NCBI GenBank assembly: GCA_024752435.1
Contig: CP103023.1
Coordinates: 992,001 to 1,056,000, forward strand
Direction: 5' to 3'
DNA length: 64,000 nucleotides
Source: Allantophomopsis cytisporea
Lineage: Eukaryota; Ascomycota; Leotiomycetes; Phacidiales; Phacidiaceae
In this document: piece after piece, positions 45,784 to 56,800 of the stretch
Numbering within the stretch: the stretch's first letter is position 1
How the letters are laid out: each line of letters opens with the position of its first letter
The notes under the pieces: generated by a model
The model's input: only the letters and a program-made list of their open reading frames with translations
Database searches by the model: none
What the model was told of the DNA's origin: nothing
Position numbers and translations under genes: made by a program

Positions 45784-46861
45784 ATGGGTAAGCAGCAACT
45801 CTTTTTCACTTCAATATCAATGATTTGCGACCTGGAAACTGGACCATACTCCGATCAATCGACAGAATCACCATGGATAAGAACGGTGAAGGAGACGATC
45901 GAAACTGGCAGTTCGAATGGATCCAGTCAATTTGCATCCGATTTGGGGTTGGGGTACTTGGTGACGTACAAAGGATGGACTTTTTGCGAAATTTGCGCCG
46001 AACGAATACCGCCAGCAACGATGACAGCAAGCACGCAAAATAGAAACTGCAAGGCCTGCTGAGGGTCCAGGTGCTCTTTGCATTGTACTCGATACTCGTC
46101 ACGATAGAAATCGCAAATCAGCCCGCACATTCAAAAACTCCGAACGAGGCCTAGACTTCCAGGATATCGAACAGGACCGCGATCATAGTCGAAGAATCAA
46201 TTTCGAATCGATGCTAACGAGTCCTTTCACAGGTCGTCTTACAGAGTACCAGGTCATCGGGCGCCACTTGCCCTCTGAGGCTAACCCAGCCCCAAAGCTC
46301 TACCGCATGCGTATCTTTGCACCAAACACTGTTGTTGCAAAGTCCCGCTTCTGGTACTTCTTGATGAAGCTCCGCAAGGTCAAGAAGGCGAACGGAGAGA
46401 TCGTCAGCTTGAACGTGGTATGTGGAGATTGATTTAATCTGGAAGGGGCAAGAGACTAATTATGTTTGTCAGATCCACGAGAAGCGCCCTCTCAAGGTCA
46501 AGAACTTTGGTATCTGGATTAGATACGACTCCCGCTCCGGAACTCACAACATGTACAAGGAGTACCGTGAGATGTCCAGAACAGATGCTGTTGAGGCTCT
46601 CTACCAGGATATGGCCGCCAGACATCGCTCCCGTTTCAGATCCATCCACGTATGTTCAACATTTCGACGTGACTTGGAATACAGCTAACAATAAAATTAC
46701 AGGTCCTCAAGGTTGTTGAGCTCGAGAAGACCGACGATGTCAAGCGCCCATACATCAAGCAACTCCTCACCAAGGACCTCAAGTTCCCTCTTCCTCACCG
46801 TATCTCCAAGGCTTCCGGTACCAAGATCTTCGTTGGCAAGCGACCATCAACTTTCTACTAA
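45784..46861 (+). CDS. RPL20: 60S ribosomal protein eL20 (L18a/L20)
   Basis: Coding exons are 45784-45787 (ATGG only), 46233-46417, 46473-46649 and 46703-46861, giving 174 residues, the normal length. The product starts MGRLTEYQVIGRHLPSEANP and ends FVGKRPSTFY; RYDSRSGTHNMYKEYREMSR and ALYQDMAARHRSRFRSIHVL are diagnostic. The first coding intron (445 bp) is long, as is usual in fungal ribosomal protein genes. Just upstream, GTGAGT at 45724 and TTTCATAG at 45775-45783 look like a 5' UTR intron that would leave ATGG as a 4-nt exon; otherwise transcription starts inside that stretch. The protein is part of the large cytosolic ribosomal subunit. Identification is certain. Confidence 0.97.
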
Positions 46862-47249
46862 GCGTGTTCTGGCGATGTGGATGGGTTTGGGATGGATTGA
46901 GAGGGGTCTGCACTGCATTATAGCTGTTACTCTAGCCTTTGCTCAATAGGCCGGATCATGAGTACCAAATGCATACGATCAAATTCATTGGCGTTTTTAT
47001 CGTGTTTGATTCGCACCTGTGACTTGGATTCGTGTATAACCAGCTATGGAAGTTGGTATGATGCCAAAGATAGCACTAGGTGGGGAATTTATGATTGATA
47101 AAGTTTCAGTCATTTATTGACGTTTCGTTCACATTAATTATGGTCTTGGAGAAAGATAATTAATTCATGGTAGAGAGGGGTGTTGTTTAAAGGTCAACCA
47201 TAACGCCGTCCCTATTTCAAGCCTTACTGCATTGTCCCCAGCACACTCT
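46862..47249. other. Intergenic stretch between convergent genes
   Basis: 3' UTR space between eL20 and the metallo-beta-lactamase gene. No gene seen. Confidence 0.5.
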
Positions 47250-48448
47250 TCATTTCTGCAACCCTTCCACTTCGTTACTAAAGTATTTCAGGAAAGCCCA
47301 TCTGCCCTTCTCGCCCCATCCCTTCGCTTTCCATTCATTCGCAGGCTTTGGGTAAAACTCTACAATATTCACCAACGAGTCGTCGTGAGCAACAACGACA
47401 AAAATATCGTCGCTAGCGTCTGCTTCTTGAACTTTCGCAAGCGTTCGCTTTGCTTCGAGAGGATCAGTATACGCACCAGCCTCCTGGATCCCAAAGAAAG
47501 GTTCTGTGGACTGGCGGCCTCGTGATGCTTGAAGCTGCTCGAATGAAGCACCAGGGCAAGGGGTATCAGCTCCGAGCTGAAGAGGGTTGGGAGATATGAA
47601 AGATGGGATGGGGAGGTACTCTGTGGGTCTCATCATACCCCCGTGATGACAGCTGTCGCCTCCCATGAAGAGGAATGTATCCTTTTCACTTGGGCGTGAG
47701 GCCGATGAAGTTCGCACAAGCCCGCACAGATGACCTACTGCGTGTCCAGGCGCATCCAATAAGTAAAAGGATCCATCACCGAAGTAATCAAGCGCACTGA
47801 AACGGCCGATCTTGAGGTCTTCGCCTTCTTCGAAGTTCACTTCAACGAGCTCTCGACCTCTGGTTCTCATGAGCCATTGTAAGTGAAGATATTGTTGAGA
47901 CTTACTCGTAATCACTTTGGCGAATAGGAGACTGTTCATTCGCAGGATAGCCTGGAATCAATCCCTTTTGGAAACCAGGTCCAACCACCAACTTCACACT
48001 TGAAGGAAGCTTGGAAGTATCCCCAATATGATCCCAATGCCAATGACTACAGCAAAGACAAATTACTACCCCATTTCCCAGGTGTTTCAAGTAAGACCTA
48101 CCTCCAGACCAACGCCTCAATGTCATTCAATGCAACTCCATTCTCCACCAAAATATCAGTTGTATCCTTCTCAACTCTTGTACCCCATGTAGTCGACATA
48201 CCCACAATGACGGGGGCATAGTTTTCGAAGTCCTTTCTGATACCAAAATCAAACAATACTTTTCTCCCCGAGGAATGCTCGATGAGGAAGCAGAAAACTG
48301 GGCTTCCGAATATTTCTAAACTTGGCGTTGGGCTGCTTAAGAACAGCCCCAGTGGAACTCTATCTATGTACGCGGCATTTATTATACTGACTTTGGCGGA
48401 GGACCCTGAGGGAATGTTCAGTACTGGGGCGGAGATTGGGGTAGGCAT
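47250..48448 (-). CDS. Metallo-beta-lactamase-fold hydrolase
   Basis: Three exons, 48102-48448, 47906-48046 and 47250-47859, give 365 residues. The zinc-binding signature HxHxDH is seen as SHWHWDHIGD right after the first intron. FYLLDAPGHAVGHLCGLV supplies the next metal His, and MGGDSCHHGGMM the metal Asp region. The N-terminal part (VPLGLFLSSPTPSLEIFG, GRKVLFDFGIRKD) matches fungal lactonase-like members of the AttM/AhlD group. It probably hydrolyses a lactone or ester in the cytosol; the substrate is unknown. I chose the ATG at 48448 (MPTPISAPVLN). The frame stays open up to 48544, so a longer N-terminus that could be a targeting sequence is possible. Confidence 0.85.
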
Positions 48449-49274
48449 GGTCGAGCTTAGAGATGATATTCGACCAAATCTGGATAGAATTGAGGATTGA
48501 AGGTTGGTTTGTACCAAAACTGATGATACCGTGTATTTATTCACATTTTATCAGCAGCAGCTCTTTTAGTATTTATCATATCTTTTTAAGAGTTGCATTC
48601 CTTTTCATTCCCTGTCATGTGGTGCAAGTTTATTGACTTTTTAGATTTCTAAGCAAAGCATGGTTACAAATCAATGGTTTGATGCGAGCACGGTAGGTTT
48701 TCGGGGTGCGACTCAAGTTTCAATCCGCTTTCACCCGCTCATATTGACTCGGATTTATGTCCTCATAAGTCGTCGAGATAATAGTAGTAGAGTGACATTT
48801 GACATTGCATCGCATGCGTAATTGTTAAATCCGACGGACAATCATTTTGTAACAATCCCAAAACAGCAAACGGTAGAAGTAAGACTTAAAGCCAATGTCA
48901 GCCTGCTTATTTGGTTCGTGGGCGGTGTCTTGTGACTATATTACGTCGACAGGGGATATGACTATCATGTAGATCTTCGAAATAAAGTGGATTTCCTTCC
49001 ATCATCTAAAGGGTATGAAGTTTCACAGCAGAAATCCTCTTCGGCTTTGTCGAAGATAAAGGTAATGTATACACAATATCGAGCGCTCTGGACAAGTTTC
49101 CACGACATCCCTTATGAGAATTCTGCTATCAAAATTCTCTATCAAAGAGAAACGAAAGAATCATTATAAATATACTGGGTGTACTGGAATGACCGAACGA
49201 AATAATCCTGTGAGCAGTATCTCTGACATTCTGAAATCCGGACGCCATAAATTCATAAATTGCCCCTTCCCAAT
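48449..49274. other. Intergenic stretch
   Basis: Upstream of the metallo-beta-lactamase gene and downstream of the SRA gene. No gene seen. Confidence 0.5.
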
Positions 49275-50810
49275 TCAGATCTGGGTGTTGCTCACGAGAT
49301 GCTGAATTGTTTCCTTCTCAATGAGTTCTTCAACTGTGGGTCTTGCCTCTGGACCTTGATATCTGATTGGATCCTGGCCTTCTTGTCTCCTCAGAGAGAA
49401 GCGATACATTGCTGTCTTCTCATTCAATATCTCGTAGGCAATGATGTCATAAAGACCATCATATCGCAGGCCATCCGAAGGAGCGTATTTGCTCTTCTTA
49501 TTCTTGGATCTCAAGACTCTAACAGGTATCTTCTTTTGCTGCGAGTCTAGCATCAGCTGTGTATTCTTCGTAGGAGTCGGCCGGTCGCTTTCTGTTCCAC
49601 AGTATTCAATGGACTAGCAATGGTCAGTTTATTTTGTTGTATGGGCATACGTTCATAGTGTTACCTCGCCGCGGTCTAAATCAGCGTAGCCTCCTTGAGC
49701 AACTACAACAGAATATGCACCATGGCCCGACTTCCCGGATATGCCAGCTTCCTGCTCCCCATGAGCGCCATCACGGATCGCACACATACGTATGGGCCAC
49801 CACTGTCCGTTGACCAAGTCGTTGTTACCTATAACATATGAAGTCTTCCGGCTTGCATAGTCTTTGTTCAAGCTGTACGTCCTTCTATTCTGACCGCTTG
49901 CTAGCTTTCCTTTCTCGATTTGGACTCCACGAAGCAAATCCGGGGTCACATCTCCGGTACGCCATCGGGTATACAATGCAAAGGCGTCGGCTTTAATGTC
50001 AAATGGGAAATGCGGTTGGTGGGGTTCACTGAATATTCGTTCCAAACCCTTGGCGTCGAGAACTTTGGAGTCCATGACAATTCGTTGGGTGAGCCAAGGC
50101 CAGAACTCCATTCTGTGAATCTGATCACGAAGCTCTTTCATATAGCCGGTAGCTTCTTCTCCTTGCTCGCACGCTGATATGCATCTTTGAACCATATCAT
50201 TCACAGCTGCTACATCCAAGACGTGGGCTCTCTTTGGAGGACGCCCAACATTCGCATACCAAGCTGGTCTGCCATTGTTTGGACGCGTCTCCACAATGCC
50301 TCTTTTGACGTATACTGCTTCCTTCTTCTCCCGTGGCTTCTTGCGGATTGGTGCATATCCAGACGGAATCTTTTGATCTTCCTCTACCATCTTTTGGTCT
50401 GCAACCTCATTTGCTTCTTCTCTCTCTGTACTAGCAGGAGCAGAACTGACGGCAACTCGCGGCTCGCCTTCTGTAGACTTCTTTCTTTTCTTGGCAGAAA
50501 CTAGACTTGAATATCCCACGGTTGAGGGCTTGGCATCTGTTGGTGGGAGATCTGGTTTGGCCAATGGGTCTCCGCCTGAGGAGCTTGTGGATAAGCTGCG
50601 TCCTACGGTCTCCTCCGGTGCAGGTTTTTTGAGGACCTCTGGCTGAACTTCCACTACGTGCTCTTTCTCGATGAACATGTGTTTTGTGTGAGTGGATGAT
50701 TCTTCTTCTGCCCGTGATGTACTTGGCTCTGCCAATCGACGCATCTCCCTCTCTCGTCTTGCTCTCTCCTCTATGGTCTTCCTCTCGACTTTCTGTTTCC
50801 ACGTCTCCAT
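49275..50810 (-). CDS. SRA-YDG domain protein (putative methylated-DNA reader)
   Basis: Two exons, 49665-50810 and 49275-49613, give 494 residues. The first 200 residues are charged and low complexity (KQKVERKTIEERARREREMR). A conserved helical region follows (PAWYANVGRPPKRAHVLDVA, GYMKELRDQIHRMEFWPWLT). The SRA-YDG domain fills the C-terminal 190 residues: NDLVNGQWWPIRMCAIRDGA HG, GAYSVVVAQGGYADLDRGE, IEYCGTESDRPTPTKNT, and SKYAPSDGLRYDGLYDIIAY with the YDG motif, ending near RRQEGQDPIRYQGPEARPTV. SRA domains flip and bind 5-methylcytosine in hemimethylated DNA (UHRF1, SUVH). There is no RING, SET or PHD domain. It is probably nuclear and could read DNA methylation; that role is inferred from the fold only. 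The intron falls inside the SRA domain and phase is preserved. Confidence 0.88.
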
Positions 50811-51630
50811 TGTAGATTGAACACTTATCTGCAAGCTATGAATCCAGAAAACTGAAAATCCAATGCAGCTGTATGGACTATCCAAAGCCTTTTGATGTCA
50901 GCCACGAATTAAAAGACCGATTAATCACCCACTATGCATAGACTCTAGACGTCTGGCTCGTGAATTTACCGCGATGCTCTACGCACGTCAGAATGTGCAA
51001 GCACGTAGTGAAACTTGTATAGTCATCAATGAAGCGGAGCTGCAACTGGCAGCCAAAACGAAACAAACAAACCAAAAACAACAAAGTCTGGAAATTTATG
51101 GCCGTTGTTTGTTGGCAGACCAAATAATGGAAATGAGGAAAGTGTGGTTCACTTCACATGAACCTGAGGAATGTCGCGTTTATAGAGTGAGCGTGCGTGT
51201 AAAGTGCTACATACATTCGTGATTTAGGCCGTGAATTAATTATTTGGTTGGTTTATCGATAAGCTCTACCGTTTCGCGATCCTAAACGCATGTTCACATG
51301 ACACTGAGTCCATTTAAGAGTGCCAGTACACAATCCCATTCACATACAGCACACCTTCACTTCACAGTTCTACTGCTTTAACATAAGTGGGACAGTCAAA
51401 CTTATGTATTTTCTAGATTATCAGGCAGTCCTCCCTCAATTTTACTGGACAGAAAATCCAAGTAACCAATCTGCATGAAGTAGTGTTCTGTTCTAAAGTC
51501 CTGCATATTCGGCATGATTCATCATGTAGAGACTTGCTCAAGCTCTTCAGAGTAATACATAAACGCCGTCGCCATGCCATGAGGAGTTGACCATGAAAGA
51601 TCCTTTGATAAGATCCCGTCATCTTCCTGT
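50811..51630. other. Intergenic stretch
   Basis: Between the SRA gene start and the SDS22 3' end on the same strand. No gene seen. Confidence 0.5.
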
Positions 51631-52850
51631 TCATGAAACTCGTACGAATGCTGGATCCTTGTCAGATAATAGAACTTTTAGGACATGTGGAATTACTTAC
51701 TAGCATCGATTTGCTGTAATTGTGGCAATGTCAATCTGACCTTGTTTCTGTACAGCGTAGGATTTCTCAATTGTAATGGGTTTCCTTCAAAATAGACAGT
51801 ACTTAAAGCTTTCTTGTCCTTGAGAACCTTCTCCACATCCATGAAATCTCCGATCTGATTGTAACTTGCCCAAACCTCCTCAAGCTCCTCAAGGTGGCCC
51901 AAGCCTTCCAAACTCGAAATCTGATTGTTACTAATATCGAGAACCCGAAGTTTCGAGTTGTTCGCGAATGCGCCTTCGAGGGACGTGATGGCGTTGTGGG
52001 AAATATAGACTTCCTCAAGGCTAGATAATCCTTCCAGTCCAGAGATTGTGCGGATACGGTTGGACTGGATGGACAATATTTTTAGGTTCGACAATGCTGT
52101 CATACCACTCATTTCCACGATCTTGTTCTTTCCTAGCCATAGTTCTTCCAAACCCTGGAGTGTATCCAAATTCTCAATCTCACGAATGCGATTGGCCGCT
52201 AATTCCAAATTGCGTAGCTTTGTAAGCCCATCGAGATTCTCAATCTTTGAGATTTTGTTTTGCACGAAGTAAAGATCAGTAAGCTCCTTCAAGTGGTTCA
52301 CTCTCTTGATATGCTTGATCTTATTGAACGAAAAATCGAGAGAGGTGAGGTTCGTAAGATCCTCGATACCTCTGATGTGTGCAATCGCGTTATCGTAAAG
52401 ATCGAGTTCCTTCAGCGTCGGCGCAAGAACAGAAAGGCCTTCAACGTCTTGGATCGCATTCTGGCGGAGACACAGTCGCACCACCTGTGTAAAACGTTCG
52501 AGATGTAGAGATGGAATCGAGGAGATACGGGAGTGGACACAGTCGATTTCCTCGGTGTCAGCCGGATAGTCGTTCAGAAGATCTACGACCTGGTCAACAA
52601 AACATAGATTTGCACGGTTATCCTGGAAGTGTAGTTTACCTTCGTCTGCATCTATTTGCTCTCCTGGATGCACATTCTCCTCATCGGAGTACTCAGGGTC
52701 CGAAATTGCCTCTGGGTTTGCGAGCGTAGCGCTTTTTTCAATACGCAGCTTACCATCCCAGCCTTTGCTGTCTCGTGGAGGACTATGCGACTCAGGTTGA
52801 TCTCCGTTGAGATTGAGGTTCTCAACAGCTTGAGTGTTATCATCCGACAT
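51631..52850 (-). CDS. SDS22: Sds22, leucine-rich regulator of protein phosphatase 1
   Basis: Exon 1 is 51701-52850 and a tiny last exon is 51631-51650, giving 389 residues. The last 20 nt restore the family ending QIDATFVRVS through a GTAAGT donor and a CAG acceptor; without it the frame ends at ASK. About ten SDS22-type 22-residue leucine-rich repeats run from residue 130, for example LKELDLYDNAIAHIRGIEDL, LTSLDFSFNKIKHIKRVNHL, LRNLELAANRIREIENLDTL and LKILSIQSNRIRTISGLEGL. The N-terminal 100 residues are acidic and variable. Sds22 binds and matures nuclear PP1 (Glc7) and is needed for mitotic exit. The ATG at 52850 (MSDDNTQAVENLNLNG) is chosen as the typical start. Confidence 0.93.
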
Positions 52851-53328
52851 GATGCATAAATTTCCACAGGCAAAGATGGTCGTGGGCCGAGGAGAGAACA
52901 CAATAGGAACTCGCTGTTGTGATCTTGTTTTGTTCTGCGTTTTGTTTATTATTGTGGCAGGTATCAGCCCCGCGATTTGCTCGACAACGGGTAAGCTGGC
53001 GGCGAGCGAGCTTCCGTCATTTGACTACAGCCATCATCACTGCTGGACCCTGAAAAGTATCTCAAAAACCGAGACCAACAACCCAACCTTTAGAACCCCT
53101 ATCATCTTGAGTCACCCTCTTGTTGTTACAGCAAAATCTCATGATCGTTCTATAAAACTATAGTCGACTACATCACAGAAAGTAGTAGTAATTCACCCCT
53201 CCCTCGTGAGACCATGAGTCAAATAGTCGATAAGAAGGTGCTGACACCGCATAGTAGCTCCATTCAAGGGTCACAGTCTCAGTCTGTCGACTTGGTGGGC
53301 TGACTTGCTGAAATACCTTTCAAAGGCA
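52851..53328. other. Shared promoter of SDS22 and the BEM46-like gene
   Basis: 478 bp between divergent starts. No obvious TATA box. Confidence 0.4.
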
Positions 53329-54568
53329 ATGCAATGTCTTAGACATGCTTCCATCCTTAGATCACGGTCTAGCAGGCTTGCCTTTACAACTCCTTCACCG
53401 CGTATAATATTGCAAGAGCGTCACAATGCTCGCCGAACACTCTTTACCTCTCTGCCTAATGTACTTGTCCCACCGGCTATATTTCTAAGCCTAGGGATCG
53501 GTCTCTGGATATGGAAATGCTGCATGATGGTTATCTTTCAAAATAAGATCATCTACATGCCTGGCTTGCCCCCCAATGCTCGCTGGGAAAAGATATCTGA
53601 CTACAAGAACCAAGTCAGTGGTATTGAATGGAGAGAAGAAACAACCAAGTCTGAAGATGGAACTAGAATTAGTCTCGTCGTCGCAGATGCACCGACCAAG
53701 GTGACGAGTTCAAGTCCTGTTTCCTTGCCAGTATATGTTGTCTTCTTTCAAGGTTAGATACTCCAGTTTTCCCTTCCAAGTAAATACATCAGTTCAATGC
53801 TCAATTGTATGTAGGCAACGCTTCTTCAATACCTCCGAGACTTCCTTTCTTATCTCCAGTTCTGAAAAGGCTCGCGAAGGAGACCACTGGTATCTCAAAG
53901 CATATACACTATGTGTTTGTTTGTGTGAGCTATCGCGGGTTTGTCTTTCTCCTCAATTCACCAACGTGTGTTACTAACTCTTGGGTAGCTACTGGAAATC
54001 TAGAGGCCGGCCATCCGAAAAGGGAATTTCCATGGACGCAGCTGCTGGTCTAAATTGGGTTCGTCAAGATGCCAGTCATCGATTCAAAATCGCTGACAAG
54101 GAAAGTATCCCGTTAATAATCTGGGGTCAAAGCATTGGTGCAGGCGTCGCCAGTAATTGTGCAGCTGCTATTTCAATGTCTCAGAAACTTGACCTTAGAG
54201 CACTAATCCTTGAAACTCCGTTCACGAACATAAGGGATATGCTTGTTGTCCTCTATCCTCAAAAATGGCTACCATACCGATATCTATGGCCGTTCTTAAG
54301 AAACCATCTGGACTCTATAGCAGCACTGAGTCGTTTAGCAGAGCGAACCCCAGAAGCTAGATATCCCAATATCCTAGTTCTAGAAGCTGGGAGGGACGAG
54401 CTTGTCCCGGCGGTTCATGGTGATAAAATCTTGGCTCAATGCAATGCGTTAGGTTTGAACGCAGATAGGAAGGCTATTCAAACGGCATACCATACAGATG
54501 TCATGGTGTTGCAGGCAGGGCGAGCCGCTGTCATTGAGGCTATCCAAGTAGCTGTGAAGAAGTTGTAA
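53329..54568 (+). CDS. BEM46/ABHD13-like alpha/beta hydrolase
   Basis: Three exons, 53329-53752, 53815-53938 and 53989-54568, give 375 residues. The Arg-rich N-terminus is followed by a membrane segment (NVLVPPAIFLSLGIGLWIWK). FQNKIIYMPGLPPNARWEKI is typical of the ABHD13/BEM46 family. The nucleophile elbow is GQSIGAG (IIWGQSIGAGVASN), the acid Asp lies in LVLEAGRDELVPAVHG, and the His in AYHTDV near the C-terminus. It is probably an ER- or membrane-anchored serine hydrolase; the substrate is unknown. A longer open frame upstream has no ATG, so the start at 53329 is the first real one. Intron phases are consistent and acceptors TAG are clear. Confidence 0.88.
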
Positions 54569-54761
54569 GAGTCTGCAACCGCTCATGTGATCTTGACATG
54601 AGCACATTAAAAACAAGTAGATCATCTAATAAAATTTAATCGGCTACCATTTCCTCCTTATTGATTAGCAGCTCTATACCCACCTTCAAAGCTGTATTAT
54701 CTCCCTCTATGAGCGCTCTACACTAGTTTTCTTCTTATTCGCTTCCAGATGCCAGATTGCC

Positions 54762-56800
54762 CTATACTCTCCTTTTTTTCCCTTTTCTCTCTTGACTTAG
54801 TCCACTCGCTGGACGGTCGTGGACTGGCTGAGCACCTGTAGGCATGGCTTGATTGACCGGTGTCCATTGATTCACTGGCGCCTGTTGATTCACCGGTGTC
54901 CATTGGTTCACTGGCGCTTGCTGATTCACTGGCGTCCATTGTGAGCCGCTTGGTATGTGAACCTGTATCCCCTCCATTGGCTCCCCAGCACCTATGTTAA
55001 GAAGAGTTGAGGCGGTCATCCCCATCTGAATTGCTGACTTCAGCCGGTCAACGTCTGGTCGATTTGCTGGTTTTTCGCTGAGACATTGCCAGACGAGAAC
55101 TTTGAGAGCTTCACTATAGCCGGTCTCGGATAGGTTTCTGCCGTAAGTTCTCCCGACGATAGCGGGATGATCGGGTTTAAAAGAGCGCGGCATTGGTGGT
55201 GGGCCACCTCGTGTCATCATCTCCAGATCTGTCAGTGAGAAAGTTCCAATCATCAAGGTTTTACCAACCTGGAATATGACTGCAGCACATTGCCAGATAT
55301 TGCTTTTCGAGCCGTAATTACCGGCAACTTCCCATGTGTCCCATCCTTTACAGTTCCACCTATTGGTAAATTGCTCCTGTCGAGTGTTAGCCATCTCGCA
55401 AAATGAATTTCTCACCACACACTTACAGGAAGCAAATAACCCTCAGTACCGCATACTCTATAGCTTAACCTACTATGGTATGGGAATTCTTCGGGAACTT
55501 CAAAGGCAAGACCATAGTCTGCGATCTTTTACCTGTATCATCAGCTTCATCTCTCGGGTTTGAAATCCTATTCATACATACCTTCGCAAGAGGCATCAAT
55601 AAATGTTGCGCATCATCAGTCAAAAAGACTGTTGGCCCACATTAACTTCTACCCTATGAGACTACTCCTGTTGTACTCACTATTTTCAGGTTTAATATCC
55701 ATATGACATATTTCACCACCCCATTCTGATGGTGGCGGTTTCTCAAACTCATGACCTCGTTCAAGAACAGAACAGCTTTGGGCAAGACACAAGAAGATTT
55801 CCCATATATCTATTTCACTAAATCGATCGCTTCCAGCTTTGCTTCTAAGGATCTTATGAGAGTGCTTCCATACCGGTCTAAGTAAGATCACTTACAGGTG
55901 AGCTCGACTTGCAATGAGATCATTCAGATCTCCTTTGTTACAGTATTCCATGACGACTCTTCCAATACCGGTCTGGTTATCAATATGAGGCCCCCAAATA
56001 CTCTTCACCAAGTGGTTCGTATCCAAATGCTTCCACTTTTTCATGAAATCTCCCTCGCTCTGAAGCACCTCTGCCATTGCTGCGGTTCCGGAATTTGCTC
56101 CGTCCTTCGACGTTCTGGACTGTTTGACCACAAGATATTTGTGTGGCACATCACCAGGTCCTGCATACTCCCACAGTCCGGTCATTCCCATGCCACCCAT
56201 ACCCAGAAACTTCACTGCTCTCCAATCTGGGTTACCTCCTATTTGGTGAAGAGGATCACTGGCCATAAATTCATCCTTTATCCGCTGCTTCTCAGCGTTG
56301 GTGGACCTCGGTATATCAGGAGGGTCTATACCACCCACCCAGTCATTTTTGTCGTAAGGAAACTGATCGTCTGAAGCATTAGAGTCGTAGGTCCATTCTC
56401 CCCATCCAGTCTCTTCATAAGGTTCAGTGAGTTGGAATGCCGCATTTAAAGGGTAACCCCTATATTCAAGCATTCTTACATCCATCTTCACCCTCAGATC
56501 GTGCAACTTCTTCGCCCGATTCTTAGCTTCGCGCCTCTTTCTCACCCTCTGCATCTGCCGTTGCCGTACCTGCATGCCTCCTCTTCTGGGCCTGACATTG
56601 GGGTCAACGTGTCGAGGAAGATTTCTTGGCAGAACAGGAGTGCTGAGTGCGACTGCAGCATGATCTCTCTCGTTTAGCTCGGCCTGATTGAGGGGAGGAG
56701 GGTCTCCATCGGCTGGGTTAAGAGCATCAAAATCTGGATCTTCTGACAGCTCTTCGTCCTGCATTATCGCAGGAGGTTCTTGCCACAAAATTCCCCTCAT
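54762..56800 (-). CDS. Divergent serine/threonine protein kinase with a repeat tail
   Basis: Five exons, 55896-56800, 55681-55844, 55582-55628, 55427-55525 and 54762-55376, give 609 residues. The N-terminal 200 residues are charged. The kinase domain starts at about residue 205 with the Gly loop LGMGGMGMTGLWEY and the ATP-binding Lys in LVVKQSR. The catalytic loop is HMDIKPENIFL (HRD changed to HMD) and the metal site is IADYGLAF (DYG for DFG). GTEGYLLPEQ stands for the APE region and the C-lobe ends ALKVLVWQCLSEKPANRPD. Key Lys, Asp and Asn are present, so it may be active. The tail carries a 12-residue repeat (WTPVNQQAPVNQ). I do not recognise a named orthologue. Exon joins keep phase; the exon 3/4 acceptor (AAAAG/ATC) was chosen to keep the KIADYG reading. 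Confidence 0.8.
54859..54941. repeat. 36-bp tandem repeat in the kinase C-terminus
   Basis: Two full units (54859-54894, 54895-54930) and a partial third encode WTPVNQQAPVNQ on the minus strand. Units differ by a few bases. Confidence 0.85.

Noticed and set aside
45784..46062. 92-codon frame starting at the eL20 ATG
   Set aside because: It is read-through into the first intron of the ribosomal protein gene; the GTAAGC donor and conserved protein show the real splice.
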